Shown: one piece after another, positions 37,400 through 46,583 of the stretch | Layout of the letters: each line of letters starts with the position of its first letter | How positions within the stretch are numbered: position 1 is the first letter of the stretch | Program-made: the position numbers and the translations under genes | Notes under the pieces: generated by a model | Databases searched by the model: none | What the model was told of the DNA's origin: nothing | What the model saw: only the letters and a program-made list of their open reading frames with translations | Source of the DNA: JAYPLE01 sp047627515 | GTDB taxonomy: Bacteria; Bacteroidota; Bacteroidia; Cytophagales; Cyclobacteriaceae | NCBI GenBank assembly: GCA_047627515.1 | Contig: JBLHTU010000002.1 | Span: 34,362-98,361 of the forward strand | Reading direction: 5' to 3' | Length of the DNA: 64,000 nt

Positions 37400-38106
37400 A
37401 AGTATTATTCTTAGTGTCCGTTAGTAGTCTTTGTCTGTTTGTCAGTTGCCTAAATACTGTAGATGAGGCCTGCAGTAGTAGAATTGAATTAGATCGGCAG
37501 GAGTTTTACATTTTTGAAGATGAGAACGGTCAATTTCTTTCGCAATCCGATGAAGAGGTTGCTGAGTTTTTATTGTGTGAGGTACTAACGATTCCGGATA
37601 CAGTACAGGGTTTCAATAATATCTATGCGATCAATGGTACTTTGATTGATGAATGCGAGGAGGGTGCTGATTGCGTCAGAGTAAATGAGGTTCTAAATCC
37701 CTTTTGCGAGCCTTCCTACACCAAAGAGGTTGGTAATTTCAGTTTCTTTGGCCAATGGATTCTGGCTTATCAGTTTAATCAGAGCATTAAATATTACCCT
37801 TCTTGTAGTTTCCCTTCTATTACCCTTCTTTTTTCGGATGTGGAAGAGACAGGAGATATTGCCTTGTCAGGCTCCTTAGGTATCAATGATCTTAATGTTA
37901 CAATGGGAGCTGTATCACAGCGGGAATTGACCATCAAAGAGGTGCGGTACGGGACCGTTGAAACCGTACCCTATGCGTTCTTTTTTGAGACACAGCTAAA
38001 GGACTTTTTTGACAACCAGGAATCCATAGGTTACGTCGTCGACGGCAACGAATTGACGATCAATAGTCTTAACTCTGACCGAGGGCTGGTTTTTTACAAA
38101 CCCTGA
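37396..38106 (+). CDS. Lipoprotein of unknown function
   Basis: This 236-aa protein has a lipoprotein signal ending at the lipobox FVSC. The mature part contains several cysteines (ACSS, LLCE, ECEEGADC, FCEP, PSCSF), suggesting disulfides, and is beta-rich. I do not recognise a family. It overlaps lgt by 4 bp (ATGA), so it is expressed with it. The 3' end overlaps the convergent DUF6503 gene by 13 bp. Confidence 0.65.
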   Translation: MKVLFLVSVSSLCLFVSCLNTVDEACSSRIELDRQEFYIFEDENGQFLSQSDEEVAEFLLCEVLTIPDTVQGFNNIYAINGTLIDECEEGADCVRVNEVLNPFCEPSYTKEVGNFSFFGQWILAYQFNQSIKYYPSCSFPSITLLFSDVEETGDIALSGSLGINDLNVTMGAVSQRELTIKEVRYGTVETVPYAFFFETQLKDFFDNQESIGYVVDGNELTINSLNSDRGLVFYKP

Positions 38107-38843
38107 TACGGTCGAATAATTACTTCCTCGTTAACGATTTCTGATAATTTGATGAGCTCATTGTTTTGATAGCTAGTTACTAACGAAGTGAGTTCAGGAA
38201 ATTTATCTTTTGGTCGATAGTTGATATAATCTTGAATCACAATTCCGTTAACGGTCCTGCGATTTATGGCCTTACGGAAACGAGTTCCGCCACCATCTAC
38301 TTGGTAGTTGTACCCAAAAAAGTCTAGTTGACCTGTTTGCTGGTCAAACCAGTACATGTAGATATCGTCGAAATCTGTTCCGCCATTCTCTTGTTTAAAT
38401 TTCACCTCAACTAGCTGGTAGACTTTATCAAGTATCTGAGAAGTGCCTCGGTCGGTGGTAATAACAGCGGGGTCTCTAAGTAAATACGGCAGCTGAAAAA
38501 AGTATAGAACCGAGTTGATGGAGCTTGCATATTTGTCAGCCCATTCTTTGTTAGTGACCTGTAATTCACTGTCAATGTGTCTTGTAAATTCAACGCTATT
38601 TACCAATGAGTCCTGCACAAAGCCACTACTGTCCTGAAAAGATCTGGTGTAGATGTATTTTTCCTGTGATCTAGCAACAGTGTAGCTCTTATTTCTAAAA
38701 TCAAATGAGACAGTAGAGGAGAGAAATTTATCACCTCCGTGAACTTCGATCGCTTTGACAATAATTTGCAGTGAATCAGGCTTTTTTTCTTTTTTGCAAG
38801 CGATCAATCCTATAACAATCATAAAAATCGCCGTAAGTCTCAT
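38094..38843 (-). CDS. DUF6503-like lipoprotein
   Basis: This 249-aa protein starts at ATG 38843 with a lipoprotein signal ending at LIAC. A longer frame reaching 38987 would put 48 non-signal-like residues in front and is not preferred. The pattern AIEVHGGDKFLSSTVSFDFRNKSYTVAR is the one I associate with Bacteroidota DUF6503 proteins, which have a lipoprotein-carrier-like beta fold. The function is unknown. Confidence 0.7.
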   Translation of the reverse strand: MRLTAIFMIVIGLIACKKEKKPDSLQIIVKAIEVHGGDKFLSSTVSFDFRNKSYTVARSQEKYIYTRSFQDSSGFVQDSLVNSVEFTRHIDSELQVTNKEWADKYASSINSVLYFFQLPYLLRDPAVITTDRGTSQILDKVYQLVEVKFKQENGGTDFDDIYMYWFDQQTGQLDFFGYNYQVDGGGTRFRKAINRRTVNGIVIQDYINYRPKDKFPELTSLVTSYQNNELIKLSEIVNEEVIIRPYQGL

Positions 38844-38866
38844 AAATTTGCTATTCTGTTTATCAC

Positions 38867-38874
38867 CAAAGGTA
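38867..38874 (-). promoter_or_regulatory. -7 element for the DUF6503-like gene
   Basis: On the minus strand TACCTTTG matches TAnnTTTG. It lies 23 bp upstream of the ATG at 38843, which supports the shorter start. Confidence 0.45.
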
Positions 38875-38925
38875 GTACGAACCAAACAGTTGTTCGTTTC
38901 AATCAATGATTGATCTGTAAGACAC

Positions 38926-40320
38926 ATGACAAACCACCATTTATTATTTAGAGTAATTCTGCTACTGCTCGTTGGAGTCCTTATCATTCAATCTTGCAAA
39001 GACAAAGACAAGCCACAGGGATTAACACTTGGTTTGATGGAGGTCCCTAGGAGTGAGATATTCATTCCTATCAATGTGCCAGTCTCAGAGCTGAAACAAG
39101 GGGTTAATAGATCGCTAAAACGGGTGCTTTTTGAAGGCGGCGTCAAACTTAACAGTAAAGGTGACAGCCTTTTTCTTAAGATTGAGAGAAGTCGCCCACT
39201 GGATTTGCAACTGAGAAAAGAGAAGCTATGGATTGCTGCTCCAGTAAAAGTGAGTGCTGTAATGCAAAAAAAGGTATTTGGTGTAATGCTGTCAAACGCG
39301 GATCAACCAGTTGTATTTTCGGGTGTGGCAAATATGAATGCCGATTTAGACCTAGATGATACTTGGGATCTTAATTTGTCCTGCCGTTGGCTCGGGTTTG
39401 ACTGGGAAACATCCCCTGTTATAGAGATATTAGGACTTCGGCTAAACTTGCAGGACATTCTAGATGAGAAGATTGCAGATTTATCGGACTATTTTGAGTC
39501 TACTATTTGTTTGCAGCTTCAAGATCAGATGGCTTTGCAAAGCAGGGTTCAAAATACCTATCAAAAAATTACTGAAACTCAGCCTTTACGAGCTAGTCCA
39601 ATTCCAATCTCTTTACAATTCGACTTGGGCTCTTTGGATGCGGATTTAACGCTTAGTAAGCAGGACACGTTATTATTGGGGGCATTTGGCACAGGCAGTG
39701 TATCTATTAGAAAGCAACAAAATGAGCTATCTAAAATTCTTCCCAACCGACTCGGAGGCAGTATTACAAAGTCCAGTAGCGTCTTATTTGCAAATGTCCT
39801 ATTAGAGTTGAGTGACCTTGATTCAGTTCTGTCTCTGAACGCACAAAATCGAAGTTTTAGTTACAATGATATGACGGTAACAATCAGAAAGCTTGGGGTT
39901 TCACATGACAATGGCTTCCTGGTTTTCTTAGTAGATTTTACAGGTGATCAATCGGGTACGGTCCGTATTCAAGCTGTTCCCAACTATCAGTCTGGTAAGT
40001 TGTATCTCGATCAGCTTAGTTATGAATTAGTGGACGGTAGTCAGCTTCTGCAAGTAGCAGATGCCGCTGCGCATAGTGCGGTGATTGAATATCTCGAATC
40101 TATGTTGACCTATGAGATTCCAAGAGTCGAAAGTCAACTTGAAGAACGGATTGCGTATCAAAAAAGTCAGTTGCCACATCCTGAAAAGTTCGATTTGTCT
40201 TTACAAGTAGATGCACTCAGACTGTACGGAAGGGGTATAACAGACTCGCAACTGCAGCTAATCTTTCAACTAGATGCACGTGTGGAGCTGACTATGCGTG
40301 CTGAAGCGTTCCAGCAGTAG
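38926..40320 (+). CDS. DUF4403 family lipoprotein
   Basis: This 464-aa protein has a hydrophobic signal ending at a lipobox-like IQSC. The mature part begins with the DUF4403 pattern SEIFIPINVPVSELKQGVNRSL and continues as repeated beta-rich, BPI/SMP-like modules (LNLSCRWLGFDWETSPVI, then a tandem half). Such tubular lipid-binding folds suggest a periplasmic lipid-handling role, but none is established. It is divergent from the DUF6503-like gene and converges with the histidine kinase gene. Confidence 0.75.
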   Translation: MTNHHLLFRVILLLLVGVLIIQSCKDKDKPQGLTLGLMEVPRSEIFIPINVPVSELKQGVNRSLKRVLFEGGVKLNSKGDSLFLKIERSRPLDLQLRKEKLWIAAPVKVSAVMQKKVFGVMLSNADQPVVFSGVANMNADLDLDDTWDLNLSCRWLGFDWETSPVIEILGLRLNLQDILDEKIADLSDYFESTICLQLQDQMALQSRVQNTYQKITETQPLRASPIPISLQFDLGSLDADLTLSKQDTLLLGAFGTGSVSIRKQQNELSKILPNRLGGSITKSSSVLFANVLLELSDLDSVLSLNAQNRSFSYNDMTVTIRKLGVSHDNGFLVFLVDFTGDQSGTVRIQAVPNYQSGKLYLDQLSYELVDGSQLLQVADAAAHSAVIEYLESMLTYEIPRVESQLEERIAYQKSQLPHPEKFDLSLQVDALRLYGRGITDSQLQLIFQLDARVELTMRAEAFQQ

Positions 40321-40550
40321 ACGACTTAGTAGTCAAGTCAAGCAGTTGTTGTTAGTCATAGCTTGAACATCTATCCATGTAGAAACATCACAGGTGGACA
40401 GCTGAAGATCAATTCTTTTGCGATACGCGCAGTGACGAAGCCCTAATTCTGACTTAGACAAATATGCATCCATAGGTTCATGACTATTAGATAATGATAG
40501 CACATTAGTCCTAATAGCTATACTGAGTGCTTCAAATTATTGGATTCTGA

Positions 40551-41807
40551 CTATATAAGGTCGAAAGCAACTAGCACTTGAGTTCCTACGCTTTCTTTGC
40601 TAGTAATTTGAAGTTGACTGTCGTGTTTTCTCAGTATGTTATAACAGATGTACAGGCCGAGCCCAGTTCCTTCTCCAGGCTCTTTTGTGGTGAAGAAGGG
40701 CTCAGTAACTTTCTCTTGAAGTTCGTTGGGTATCCCCTGACCGTCATCAGCTATGATGATTTGTAGTTTACCATTTTCGATTTGAGTCTTGATTGTGATC
40801 TTCCCCTCATTTTGAATGGATTGAATAGCATTTGACAAGATATTTAGAAAAACCTGATGTAACTGCCCATCATTCCCAAAGACATTGTGCTCGTAGGCAG
40901 CGTAGTTTTTTTGAACGTCAATCTTTTTAGTGACTTGGTGATTAAGCATCACAAGGCAGTTTTCCAGTATTAATTGTATATCGACCTTCTTTTTTATCTC
41001 ATCATCTGAACGTGAGAAATGATTTAGACTTTTTACCATGGAAGTAACTCTGTTTATGCCCTCGTTGACCCTCTGCACAGACTCTTGTATTTCGCTTGGT
41101 ATAGCGTCGGAATTTTTCTTTAGATGAGTTGATATGATACTTATTCCACCCTTGATGTAATTCATAGGGTTATTGATTTCGTGGGCAACGCCTGCAGAAA
41201 GAATTCCAAGCGAAGCCATTTTTTCTTTTTCAACCAGCTTATTTGTAGCTGATTTTAGCTCAGTCATTGATCGCCTTATCTTTCTGTTCTTATCCCTTAT
41301 AACCTGCCAAAAGACAATCGCAAAAAGAACAACAACACCTAATAGAAAGAGCGAGACCACAAACGAATTAATGGCTCTGTGGTTGGGTGGAATTAGGTCC
41401 AAAGTATATCCTGATTTACTAAGGGGCCAAAAGGAGACAATACAAATAGCCGCCAAGATGATTAAGATGTAGCGATCAATTTTTGGTCTGTAAAAAAAAG
41501 CGGTTACTGGCAAGGCAGTGAAGACGGTCAAGGAGGGAGATAGAATTCCTCCTGTGTGCCAGACATGATGATAGAATGTGGAAAAGGTAACAAGCAAAAT
41601 CAGCCGAAAGAGTATAACTGGAGACGCTTGAAAACGGAATAGAATCAACAGGAGGCAAAAACCTAGAAGAGAAGCAAAACATTGATATACTAACCGGTCA
41701 ACACCCATCCAATAGTAGAATAGACCAAAACTGAGAGTAAAAACAATGGTGCAGGCGATGAGCGAGTAAAAAAATATGCTCGTATTTCTCTTTGAGTTAG
41801 GTGGCAA
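40551..41807 (-). CDS. Membrane sensor histidine kinase
   Basis: This 418-aa protein has about six N-terminal transmembrane helices (residues ~10-175) and no large periplasmic domain. A short coiled coil follows, then the HisKA box AGVAHEINNPMNYI with phospho-acceptor His209, and an HATPase domain (NILSNAIQSI, DDGQGIPNE, FFTTKEPGEGTGLGLYI). It probably senses a membrane or intracellular signal. No response regulator is adjacent, so the partner is elsewhere. The initiation codon appears to be TTG at 41807; no ATG or GTG is in frame nearby upstream. Confidence 0.88.
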   Translation of the reverse strand: MPPNSKRNTSIFFYSLIACTIVFTLSFGLFYYWMGVDRLVYQCFASLLGFCLLLILFRFQASPVILFRLILLVTFSTFYHHVWHTGGILSPSLTVFTALPVTAFFYRPKIDRYILIILAAICIVSFWPLSKSGYTLDLIPPNHRAINSFVVSLFLLGVVVLFAIVFWQVIRDKNRKIRRSMTELKSATNKLVEKEKMASLGILSAGVAHEINNPMNYIKGGISIISTHLKKNSDAIPSEIQESVQRVNEGINRVTSMVKSLNHFSRSDDEIKKKVDIQLILENCLVMLNHQVTKKIDVQKNYAAYEHNVFGNDGQLHQVFLNILSNAIQSIQNEGKITIKTQIENGKLQIIIADDGQGIPNELQEKVTEPFFTTKEPGEGTGLGLYICYNILRKHDSQLQITSKESVGTQVLVAFDLI

Positions 41808-41994
41808 GTATGAGGTGTTAACTGTTGCGAAAAATCATAAGAGGGTGATAAATAGAATCTTATGAGGAAACTAAATTACAGAAAAGAGATCAGATCACAT
41901 ATACAGTTTTTGAGACAGGTTGAGGGATTCTGAGTTTTTTGATGTTTGTAAGAATTTTATTTCTGTCGCTAGTCACGTCTAGGTGTCTAAAAAA

Positions 41995-42022
41995 AGCCAT
42001 CGAAAGTACACTTTCGATGGCT
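41995..42022 (-). terminator. Terminator of tRNA-Pro
   Basis: The arms AGCCATCGAAAGT and ACTTTCGATGGCT are perfect reverse complements over 13 bp, with 2 bp between them. A T-run follows on the minus strand. It lies 4 bp past the 3' end of tRNA-Pro. Confidence 0.9.
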
Positions 42023-42026
42023 AATG

Positions 42027-42101
42027 TCGGGATGACTGGATTCGAACCAGCGGCCCCTACTACCCTAAAGTAGTGCGCTAACCGGACTGCGCCACATCCC
42101 G
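42027..42101 (-). tRNA. tRNA-Pro, anticodon reads AGG
   Basis: This is a 75-nt cloverleaf: acceptor CGGGATG/CATCCCG with C1-G72 and A73 as in bacterial tRNA-Pro, D-stem GCGC/GCGC, anticodon stem CTACT/AGTAG, and T-loop GGTTCGAATCC. The seven-base anticodon loop TTAGGGT puts A34-G35-G36, decoding CCU. A34 in a bacterial tRNA-Pro is unusual and would normally need deamination to inosine to read CCC or CCA. CCA is not encoded. A strong terminator follows. Confidence 0.9.
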
Positions 42102-42177
42102 TTTTAAGACTAAATGCAAACTTAATTCTTATTTCAAATCTGCTCGATATGATGCGTGTGAAAAATAGGTGGAAATA

Positions 42178-42325
42178 AAAAAAGGGAGTTTCGTGAGAAA
42201 CTCCCTTTTTTCGTCCCTAAACTGGTTAGGATCGAAATTGAATCACCGCTTAAAATACTCGCCTGTATTTATGATTCAAGTATACGCGGTAGGCGGGATT
42301 ACAATGCACTAACCATCATGAAAGG
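42178..42325 (-). ncRNA. Candidate structured non-coding RNA ending in a terminator
   Basis: Three inverted repeats are nested: tggttag/ctaacca (42223-42229, 42309-42315), ttgaatca/tgattcaa (42238-42245, 42272-42279) and aaatac/gtattt (42253-42258, 42265-42270). Additional complementary pairs accgc/gcggt (42245-42249, 42286-42290) and cgcct/aggcg (42260-42264, 42291-42295) would compete with or knot across them. On the minus strand this block is followed by the hairpin at 42184-42205 with a T-run. No known RNA family was recognised and no clear promoter was found. It could instead be a leader of the plus-strand WG gene or a degenerate tRNA. Confidence 0.35.
42184..42205 (-). terminator. Strong hairpin with T-runs on both sides, no assigned transcript
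   Basis: GGGAGTTTC and GAAACTCCC form a 9-bp stem with a GTGA loop, flanked by A-run 42177-42183 and T-run 42206-42211, so it can terminate in either direction. No annotated gene ends here: tRNA-Pro starts at 42101 and runs left, and the WG-repeat gene starts at 42417 and runs right. The minus strand is given because the structured element at 42223-42315 would end here. Confidence 0.75.
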
Positions 42326-42402
42326 GGGATATTGTTATTCAAATGGGAAAATAGACTGTTGAAACAAGCAGAGTAAGCGCTGAGTCCTTCCAACTGTTTG
42401 CT

Positions 42403-42410
42403 TAATTTTG
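42403..42410 (+). promoter_or_regulatory. -7-like element very close to the WG-gene start
   Basis: TAATTTTG matches TAnnTTTG but lies only 6 bp before the ATG at 42417. If used, the transcript would be leaderless or nearly so. It may be coincidental, since no -33 TTG is at the right spacing. Confidence 0.2.
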
Positions 42411-42416
42411 CCTGGA

Positions 42417-45026
42417 ATGAACTTGCTAAGACGCGTACTGTTTTTTTTAATTCTTGTACTACCCTTGCTACTAGAAGCGGGTGAATTAAAGAGGATTTTT
42501 AGGCTTTTGGATCGTAAGGAGATCGACAAAGCAGTGGAGTTGCTTAATGAAGCCTCTATGGAGGAGCCTAGACATCCAGGGTATAAATGGCTCGGTGCCC
42601 GATTAGCTGTTACAGATTCCTTACCCTATTATGACATAGATAGCGCATTAGTGCTTATTACAGAAGCTCAGGCCTTGTACGATCTGGCTGATGGTGAGTT
42701 CATAGAGGAGATAATTGACTTAGGCTATGATCAGCAAGATTTTTCGGAAACCTATCAGTTGATTCAGGAAAAGCATTGGCATCGTGCGCGCAATGAGCTA
42801 ACGGTTGAGCGGTTAAATGAATTCCGTGGTAGGTTTCCTGCGTCGGTACAAGACCCAAGAGCACTGTATCTGCGTGATAGTCTAGGCTACATGCAAGTTA
42901 GGCAGTTGCATAAATGGCAAAATTACAAAAGGTACATAGATCAATATCCAAACTCAGACTTTAGTGATCAGGCGACTTACTATTACGAGTTACTTTTTAT
43001 GGAGGAAAGAACCAGTAGCGATCGACCGCAGGATTTACGTAGTTTTATTGCTGATTTTCCTAACACTCCCTATCGAAAACAGATTGTTGATCGAATTTTG
43101 GAGCACATGCTTTACTGGAATGACATTGACACGCTCATTTCATTTGCTAAACAGTATGCAAGCGATAGCTTAGCCAGAGACAAGGCATTGAGCTACGCAT
43201 ATCATATTGATAGATCCTTGATCAGGGAGTCTCCTTTTAATGCATATGCATTGCTGGATTCACTCGAGCCTCTTGATGAAATGCAGGGTAAACCGTACTT
43301 AATCTACCCAGGCGATAGTCGGGTTAGTATTTTGTATTTCGAGGATGCGACTAGTCGTAAGACTGCTTTTACAAATATGGTAGGTAATAGAGTCTATTGC
43401 GATATTACATCACAGGATTATTTTGTGGGGACATTGAATGGTCAGAGTGTTATGACTGACTTGCTCGGTCGTCCTTTTTATCTAGGAAATATTAAGGCTC
43501 ACAAAGACGTAGGATTGGGTGTTGTTTGGATACAAGCGGGTGATCATTCGTACTTGCTTCACAAAACCGGTGATCTTCTGTCAGAAGGTATTTCGGACGC
43601 GTCAGTGCTTCAAAACCGATGGATCAAAGTTGAAAAAGACGGTAAGTATGGGCTTATGTCTTTAAGTGGAGAACTGATATGTCCAATAGACTATGATAAT
43701 ATTACAGTCCGAGGCGATTTTTGGATTTTCAAAAAGGGTGAAAAGTATGCCTTGACGAATCAAAAGGAAATTAGAAAAGAGCTAGGCACAGGAGGTTTTG
43801 TCGTATTGTTCAAGTATGACGAATTGGAATTTATTACTGACGACCTTGTTATTGGCTTCAAAGGAGCCGAAGAAGCGCTCATCAATAAACAGCTTGTATT
43901 TGTGATACCTTGGGGAGTTCATGCAGTCTACCCTGATTCAGAATTTCCCTATATAAAAGTGGGAGATAGATATCAGCTCTTTGGAAAGATAAGTGAAAGT
44001 TATGCTGGAGAAACAGTACAGGCTATCAAGTCAAACGATCATTGGTTTGCCATCAAGGACACTGCATGGCGGTACATCAAACGTCATGACGGTATTGAAT
44101 TGGTAAAGGCAGACTCTGTGACTATGATAGGCAGCGATGCTATCTATGTGCAGCAAGCAGATAGTGCCAGGCTTATTTTTAAGTCAGATAGGGTGGTCAA
44201 TATGATGTTATCCCAATCTGCCAAGGTGCTGACAGTTACGGTTAATCCACAGAACTCCGAAACTAGAGAATCATATCTATTGATAACGGGTGAAGACAAA
44301 CAGTTGTTCGATTTTTCAGGGAAAAGACTGTTTTCGACACAGTCTAATGATGTGAAACCACTAGGCGATTCATTGTTCACAGTAAAACTTGAAGATGGGT
44401 ATGGCGTGCTAAAGAACGATACAGGTTGGATTGTACTGCCAGAGTATGATTTCATCAGTCGATCAGATGATATGTTGGCATTGCTGAAAGGAAATAAAAT
44501 TGGTGCGTATGATTTGGCCGGAGGAAATATAATAGAACCTTCTTTTGCTTCAATACCTCGTAAATCTGGCGACTATTATCAGGTAACACAAAATAGTAGT
44601 GTGGGTCTCATTGATAAGGACATGAATCAAATTATGCCTTTTGATTACAGAGAAATCTTGGCTTTTGGCGATAGCCTGTATTGGGTGCAAACAGATAGCT
44701 CTTGGCAGGTCCAATCCTTGAAAGAGTCTAGACTGATCTACTATGGAGTGCGCAGTTTTGAGAGGATTGAAAAGGAAGGAGATAGCCAGTTTAAAGTGCT
44801 GACCAGTTCAGGTTACGGAATTTTGTCGTTTGCTGCTGGGTATTTAGTACCACCGACTTTTTCTGATATACGTCTGTTTATTGTTGGTGATGAAGTGATA
44901 TACATAGCTGAGAAGTCCGTCGCAGAGGCGGATTTTGTAATATGGGTAGGGTTTGACTCTCAAGGAAACAGACTTTTTTCTGAAGCTTATCGTGAATCTT
45001 ATTTCGAACAATTTGCCTGTGACTAG
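42417..45026 (+). CDS. WG-repeat protein with N-terminal TPR-like region
   Basis: This protein of about 869 aa starts at ATG 42417 (a TTG at 42408 is also in frame), with a signal peptide (LLRRVLFFLILVLPLLLEAG). Residues ~25-280 are helical and TPR-like (YPNSDFSDQATYYYELLF). Thereafter WG-type repeats occur (VEKDGKYGLMSLSGELICPIDYD, LLKGNKIGAYDLAGGNIIEPSF, SSVGLIDKDMNQIMPFDY). WG repeats form beta-propeller-like surfaces of unknown ligand. It is exported, probably periplasmic or surface exposed. It is a single gene that converges with coaE 7 bp away. Confidence 0.85.
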   Translation: MNLLRRVLFFLILVLPLLLEAGELKRIFRLLDRKEIDKAVELLNEASMEEPRHPGYKWLGARLAVTDSLPYYDIDSALVLITEAQALYDLADGEFIEEIIDLGYDQQDFSETYQLIQEKHWHRARNELTVERLNEFRGRFPASVQDPRALYLRDSLGYMQVRQLHKWQNYKRYIDQYPNSDFSDQATYYYELLFMEERTSSDRPQDLRSFIADFPNTPYRKQIVDRILEHMLYWNDIDTLISFAKQYASDSLARDKALSYAYHIDRSLIRESPFNAYALLDSLEPLDEMQGKPYLIYPGDSRVSILYFEDATSRKTAFTNMVGNRVYCDITSQDYFVGTLNGQSVMTDLLGRPFYLGNIKAHKDVGLGVVWIQAGDHSYLLHKTGDLLSEGISDASVLQNRWIKVEKDGKYGLMSLSGELICPIDYDNITVRGDFWIFKKGEKYALTNQKEIRKELGTGGFVVLFKYDELEFITDDLVIGFKGAEEALINKQLVFVIPWGVHAVYPDSEFPYIKVGDRYQLFGKISESYAGETVQAIKSNDHWFAIKDTAWRYIKRHDGIELVKADSVTMIGSDAIYVQQADSARLIFKSDRVVNMMLSQSAKVLTVTVNPQNSETRESYLLITGEDKQLFDFSGKRLFSTQSNDVKPLGDSLFTVKLEDGYGVLKNDTGWIVLPEYDFISRSDDMLALLKGNKIGAYDLAGGNIIEPSFASIPRKSGDYYQVTQNSSVGLIDKDMNQIMPFDYREILAFGDSLYWVQTDSSWQVQSLKESRLIYYGVRSFERIEKEGDSQFKVLTSSGYGILSFAAGYLVPPTFSDIRLFIVGDEVIYIAEKSVAEADFVIWVGFDSQGNRLFSEAYRESYFEQFACD

Positions 45027-45033
45027 CTCTTGA

Positions 45034-45639
45034 TTAGCCGATTTTCTGCTCGATGGCTTTAAGCTCTTTAAGTAGAGTGCCTAGCACTTTATTTTTACCA
45101 TGATTTTCTAAAACAAGGCTAGCCATTTTTCGTGCATCATCTGTTTTCATTTGCTTGTCGATGATAGCAAGGACATCTTCCATAGTTCTTTGCGGATCGC
45201 GCTTTAGTACTCGCTGTACTCGTAGATTAATGGGGCAAGCAACAAGCCAGACATGGTCGAGAGCAGCGTATGCACCTGTTTCAAAAAGTAGTGCAGCTTC
45301 TTTGACTACGACTGTAGCCGTCTGCCGATCGATCCACAGATCAAAGTCTTCGCTTACTTTTGGGTGGACCAACTGATTTAAGTGCTTCAAGATGTCGGGA
45401 TTTCCGAACCCTACTTTTGCTATGTAGCTTCTATTTAGATCGCCACTTGGTGAGTAGCTGTCTTTTCCCAGCAAATTTTTGATGCTACAGACGAGTTCAT
45501 TGTCATTTTTCATCAGCCATTTTGCACGCTCATCCGCGTAGTAGACGGGAACGCCCAAGCACTCCATAATTATGCAGATTGTGCTTTTGCCAGAGCCAAT
45601 GCCCCCTGTAATGCCCAGTAGGGTAGGGCGGTCAGTCAC
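45034..45639 (-). CDS. coaE: Dephospho-CoA kinase
   Basis: This 201-aa P-loop kinase phosphorylates dephospho-CoA in the last step of CoA synthesis. The P-loop GGIGSGKST is at residues 12-20, followed by VYYADERAKWL (catalytic Asp region) and KEAALLFETGAYAALDHVWLV in the CoA-binding part. Length fits. The start codon is GTG at 45639, overlapping the end of the YbbR-like gene by 8 bp, which indicates coupling in the minus-strand operon. Confidence 0.93.
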   Translation of the reverse strand: MTDRPTLLGITGGIGSGKSTICIIMECLGVPVYYADERAKWLMKNDNELVCSIKNLLGKDSYSPSGDLNRSYIAKVGFGNPDILKHLNQLVHPKVSEDFDLWIDRQTATVVVKEAALLFETGAYAALDHVWLVACPINLRVQRVLKRDPQRTMEDVLAIIDKQMKTDDARKMASLVLENHGKNKVLGTLLKELKAIEQKIG

Positions 45640-46570
45640 GGATAACTTTTATTTTACTAGGTGTCAGCCTAAGATTTTCTATTTCCTCAGGATGGTAAAT
45701 GATCAAGGGTTGAATCACCGAATCTGGTATTTCCAACATATTGAAATCAACAGAAACACTAAAATCACTCGCAGCGAAGCTTCTATCAAGTCCCCTCCTG
45801 ATGATGTAATCTATGCTAACAACGGAATCTTCGAGATGGAAGAGCGAATCAGTGGGGAAGTTTAGTTTCTCTACAACAAGATCCATTTTTTTTGAATCAA
45901 AGCGATCTACTTTGAAACTGACATCAGCTGTGCGAGGGCTGGCTGACATAATTCCCTCAAATGGGAGAGGAATAGTAATAGTTTCGCTAATATCTTCATC
46001 AATATTATTTTCATCTATCATCACGAAATATTGTGTTTGCAATGAGTTGATGATTGACTCTGGGCCTATAATATCTACTTCTTTTGGCTGTATATCAATT
46101 TGGCTGATGATACGATGATTTACTTTCAGATTTAAGTTGGTAGAATCCACTGCCAATCTGACTCGTTTCACTTTCTTTTTCTCTATTTCAATGTAGAGGG
46201 TATCTGAGTATAAAAAGTTAATTGTTAGATCGCTTAAGTGGTCTTTTATGATTGGGAGCAAGGTAGACTGCGTCAAAAACCTAATATCTGTTGGATTGTC
46301 TAGCTGCACAGGGATTGGCTCGACGCCAAACCATAAGGTGTTCCTAAATAATCCCCAGCCACCACCTGAAATATCTACATCAACAACCTCGGGTAGTGAT
46401 TCCATGATCACTACACTATCCTTATTCATGTCAAACTGAATTGGGTAGCTGACGACGGCATTGTACTCTTTATTCAATGCATTAAAAAACCAAAAGGTAG
46501 TGGCTCCTATAAGAGAGAGCATCACTACCTTCCAGTTATCAACTAGTTTAGTTCCAGGCCGCTTCTTCAT
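45632..46570 (-). CDS. YbbR/CdaR-like domain protein
   Basis: This 312-aa protein starts at ATG 46570; the open frame continues to 46615 inside yajC but that extension is not favoured. It has one N-terminal membrane anchor (WKVVMLSLIGATTFWFFNAL). The rest is a set of YbbR-type beta modules on the outer face (YPIQFDMNKDSVVIMESLPEVVDVDISG). In Firmicutes YbbR/CdaR regulates diadenylate cyclase CdaA; no cyclase gene is in this window. It lies between yajC and coaE. Confidence 0.8.
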   Translation of the reverse strand: MKKRPGTKLVDNWKVVMLSLIGATTFWFFNALNKEYNAVVSYPIQFDMNKDSVVIMESLPEVVDVDISGGGWGLFRNTLWFGVEPIPVQLDNPTDIRFLTQSTLLPIIKDHLSDLTINFLYSDTLYIEIEKKKVKRVRLAVDSTNLNLKVNHRIISQIDIQPKEVDIIGPESIINSLQTQYFVMIDENNIDEDISETITIPLPFEGIMSASPRTADVSFKVDRFDSKKMDLVVEKLNFPTDSLFHLEDSVVSIDYIIRRGLDRSFAASDFSVSVDFNMLEIPDSVIQPLIIYHPEEIENLRLTPSKIKVIRD

Positions 46571-46583
46571 CTGACATAGATGA

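Noticed and set aside
38844..38987. Upstream extension of the DUF6503-like gene
   Set aside because: The extra 48 residues hide the lipoprotein signal, and a -7 element lies inside this stretch at 38867-38874.
42223..42315. Integron attC-type recombination site
   Set aside because: The outer repeats read GTTAG...CTAAC, the reverse of the attC order (RYYYAAC first, GTTRRRY last), and no cassette array or integrase is present.
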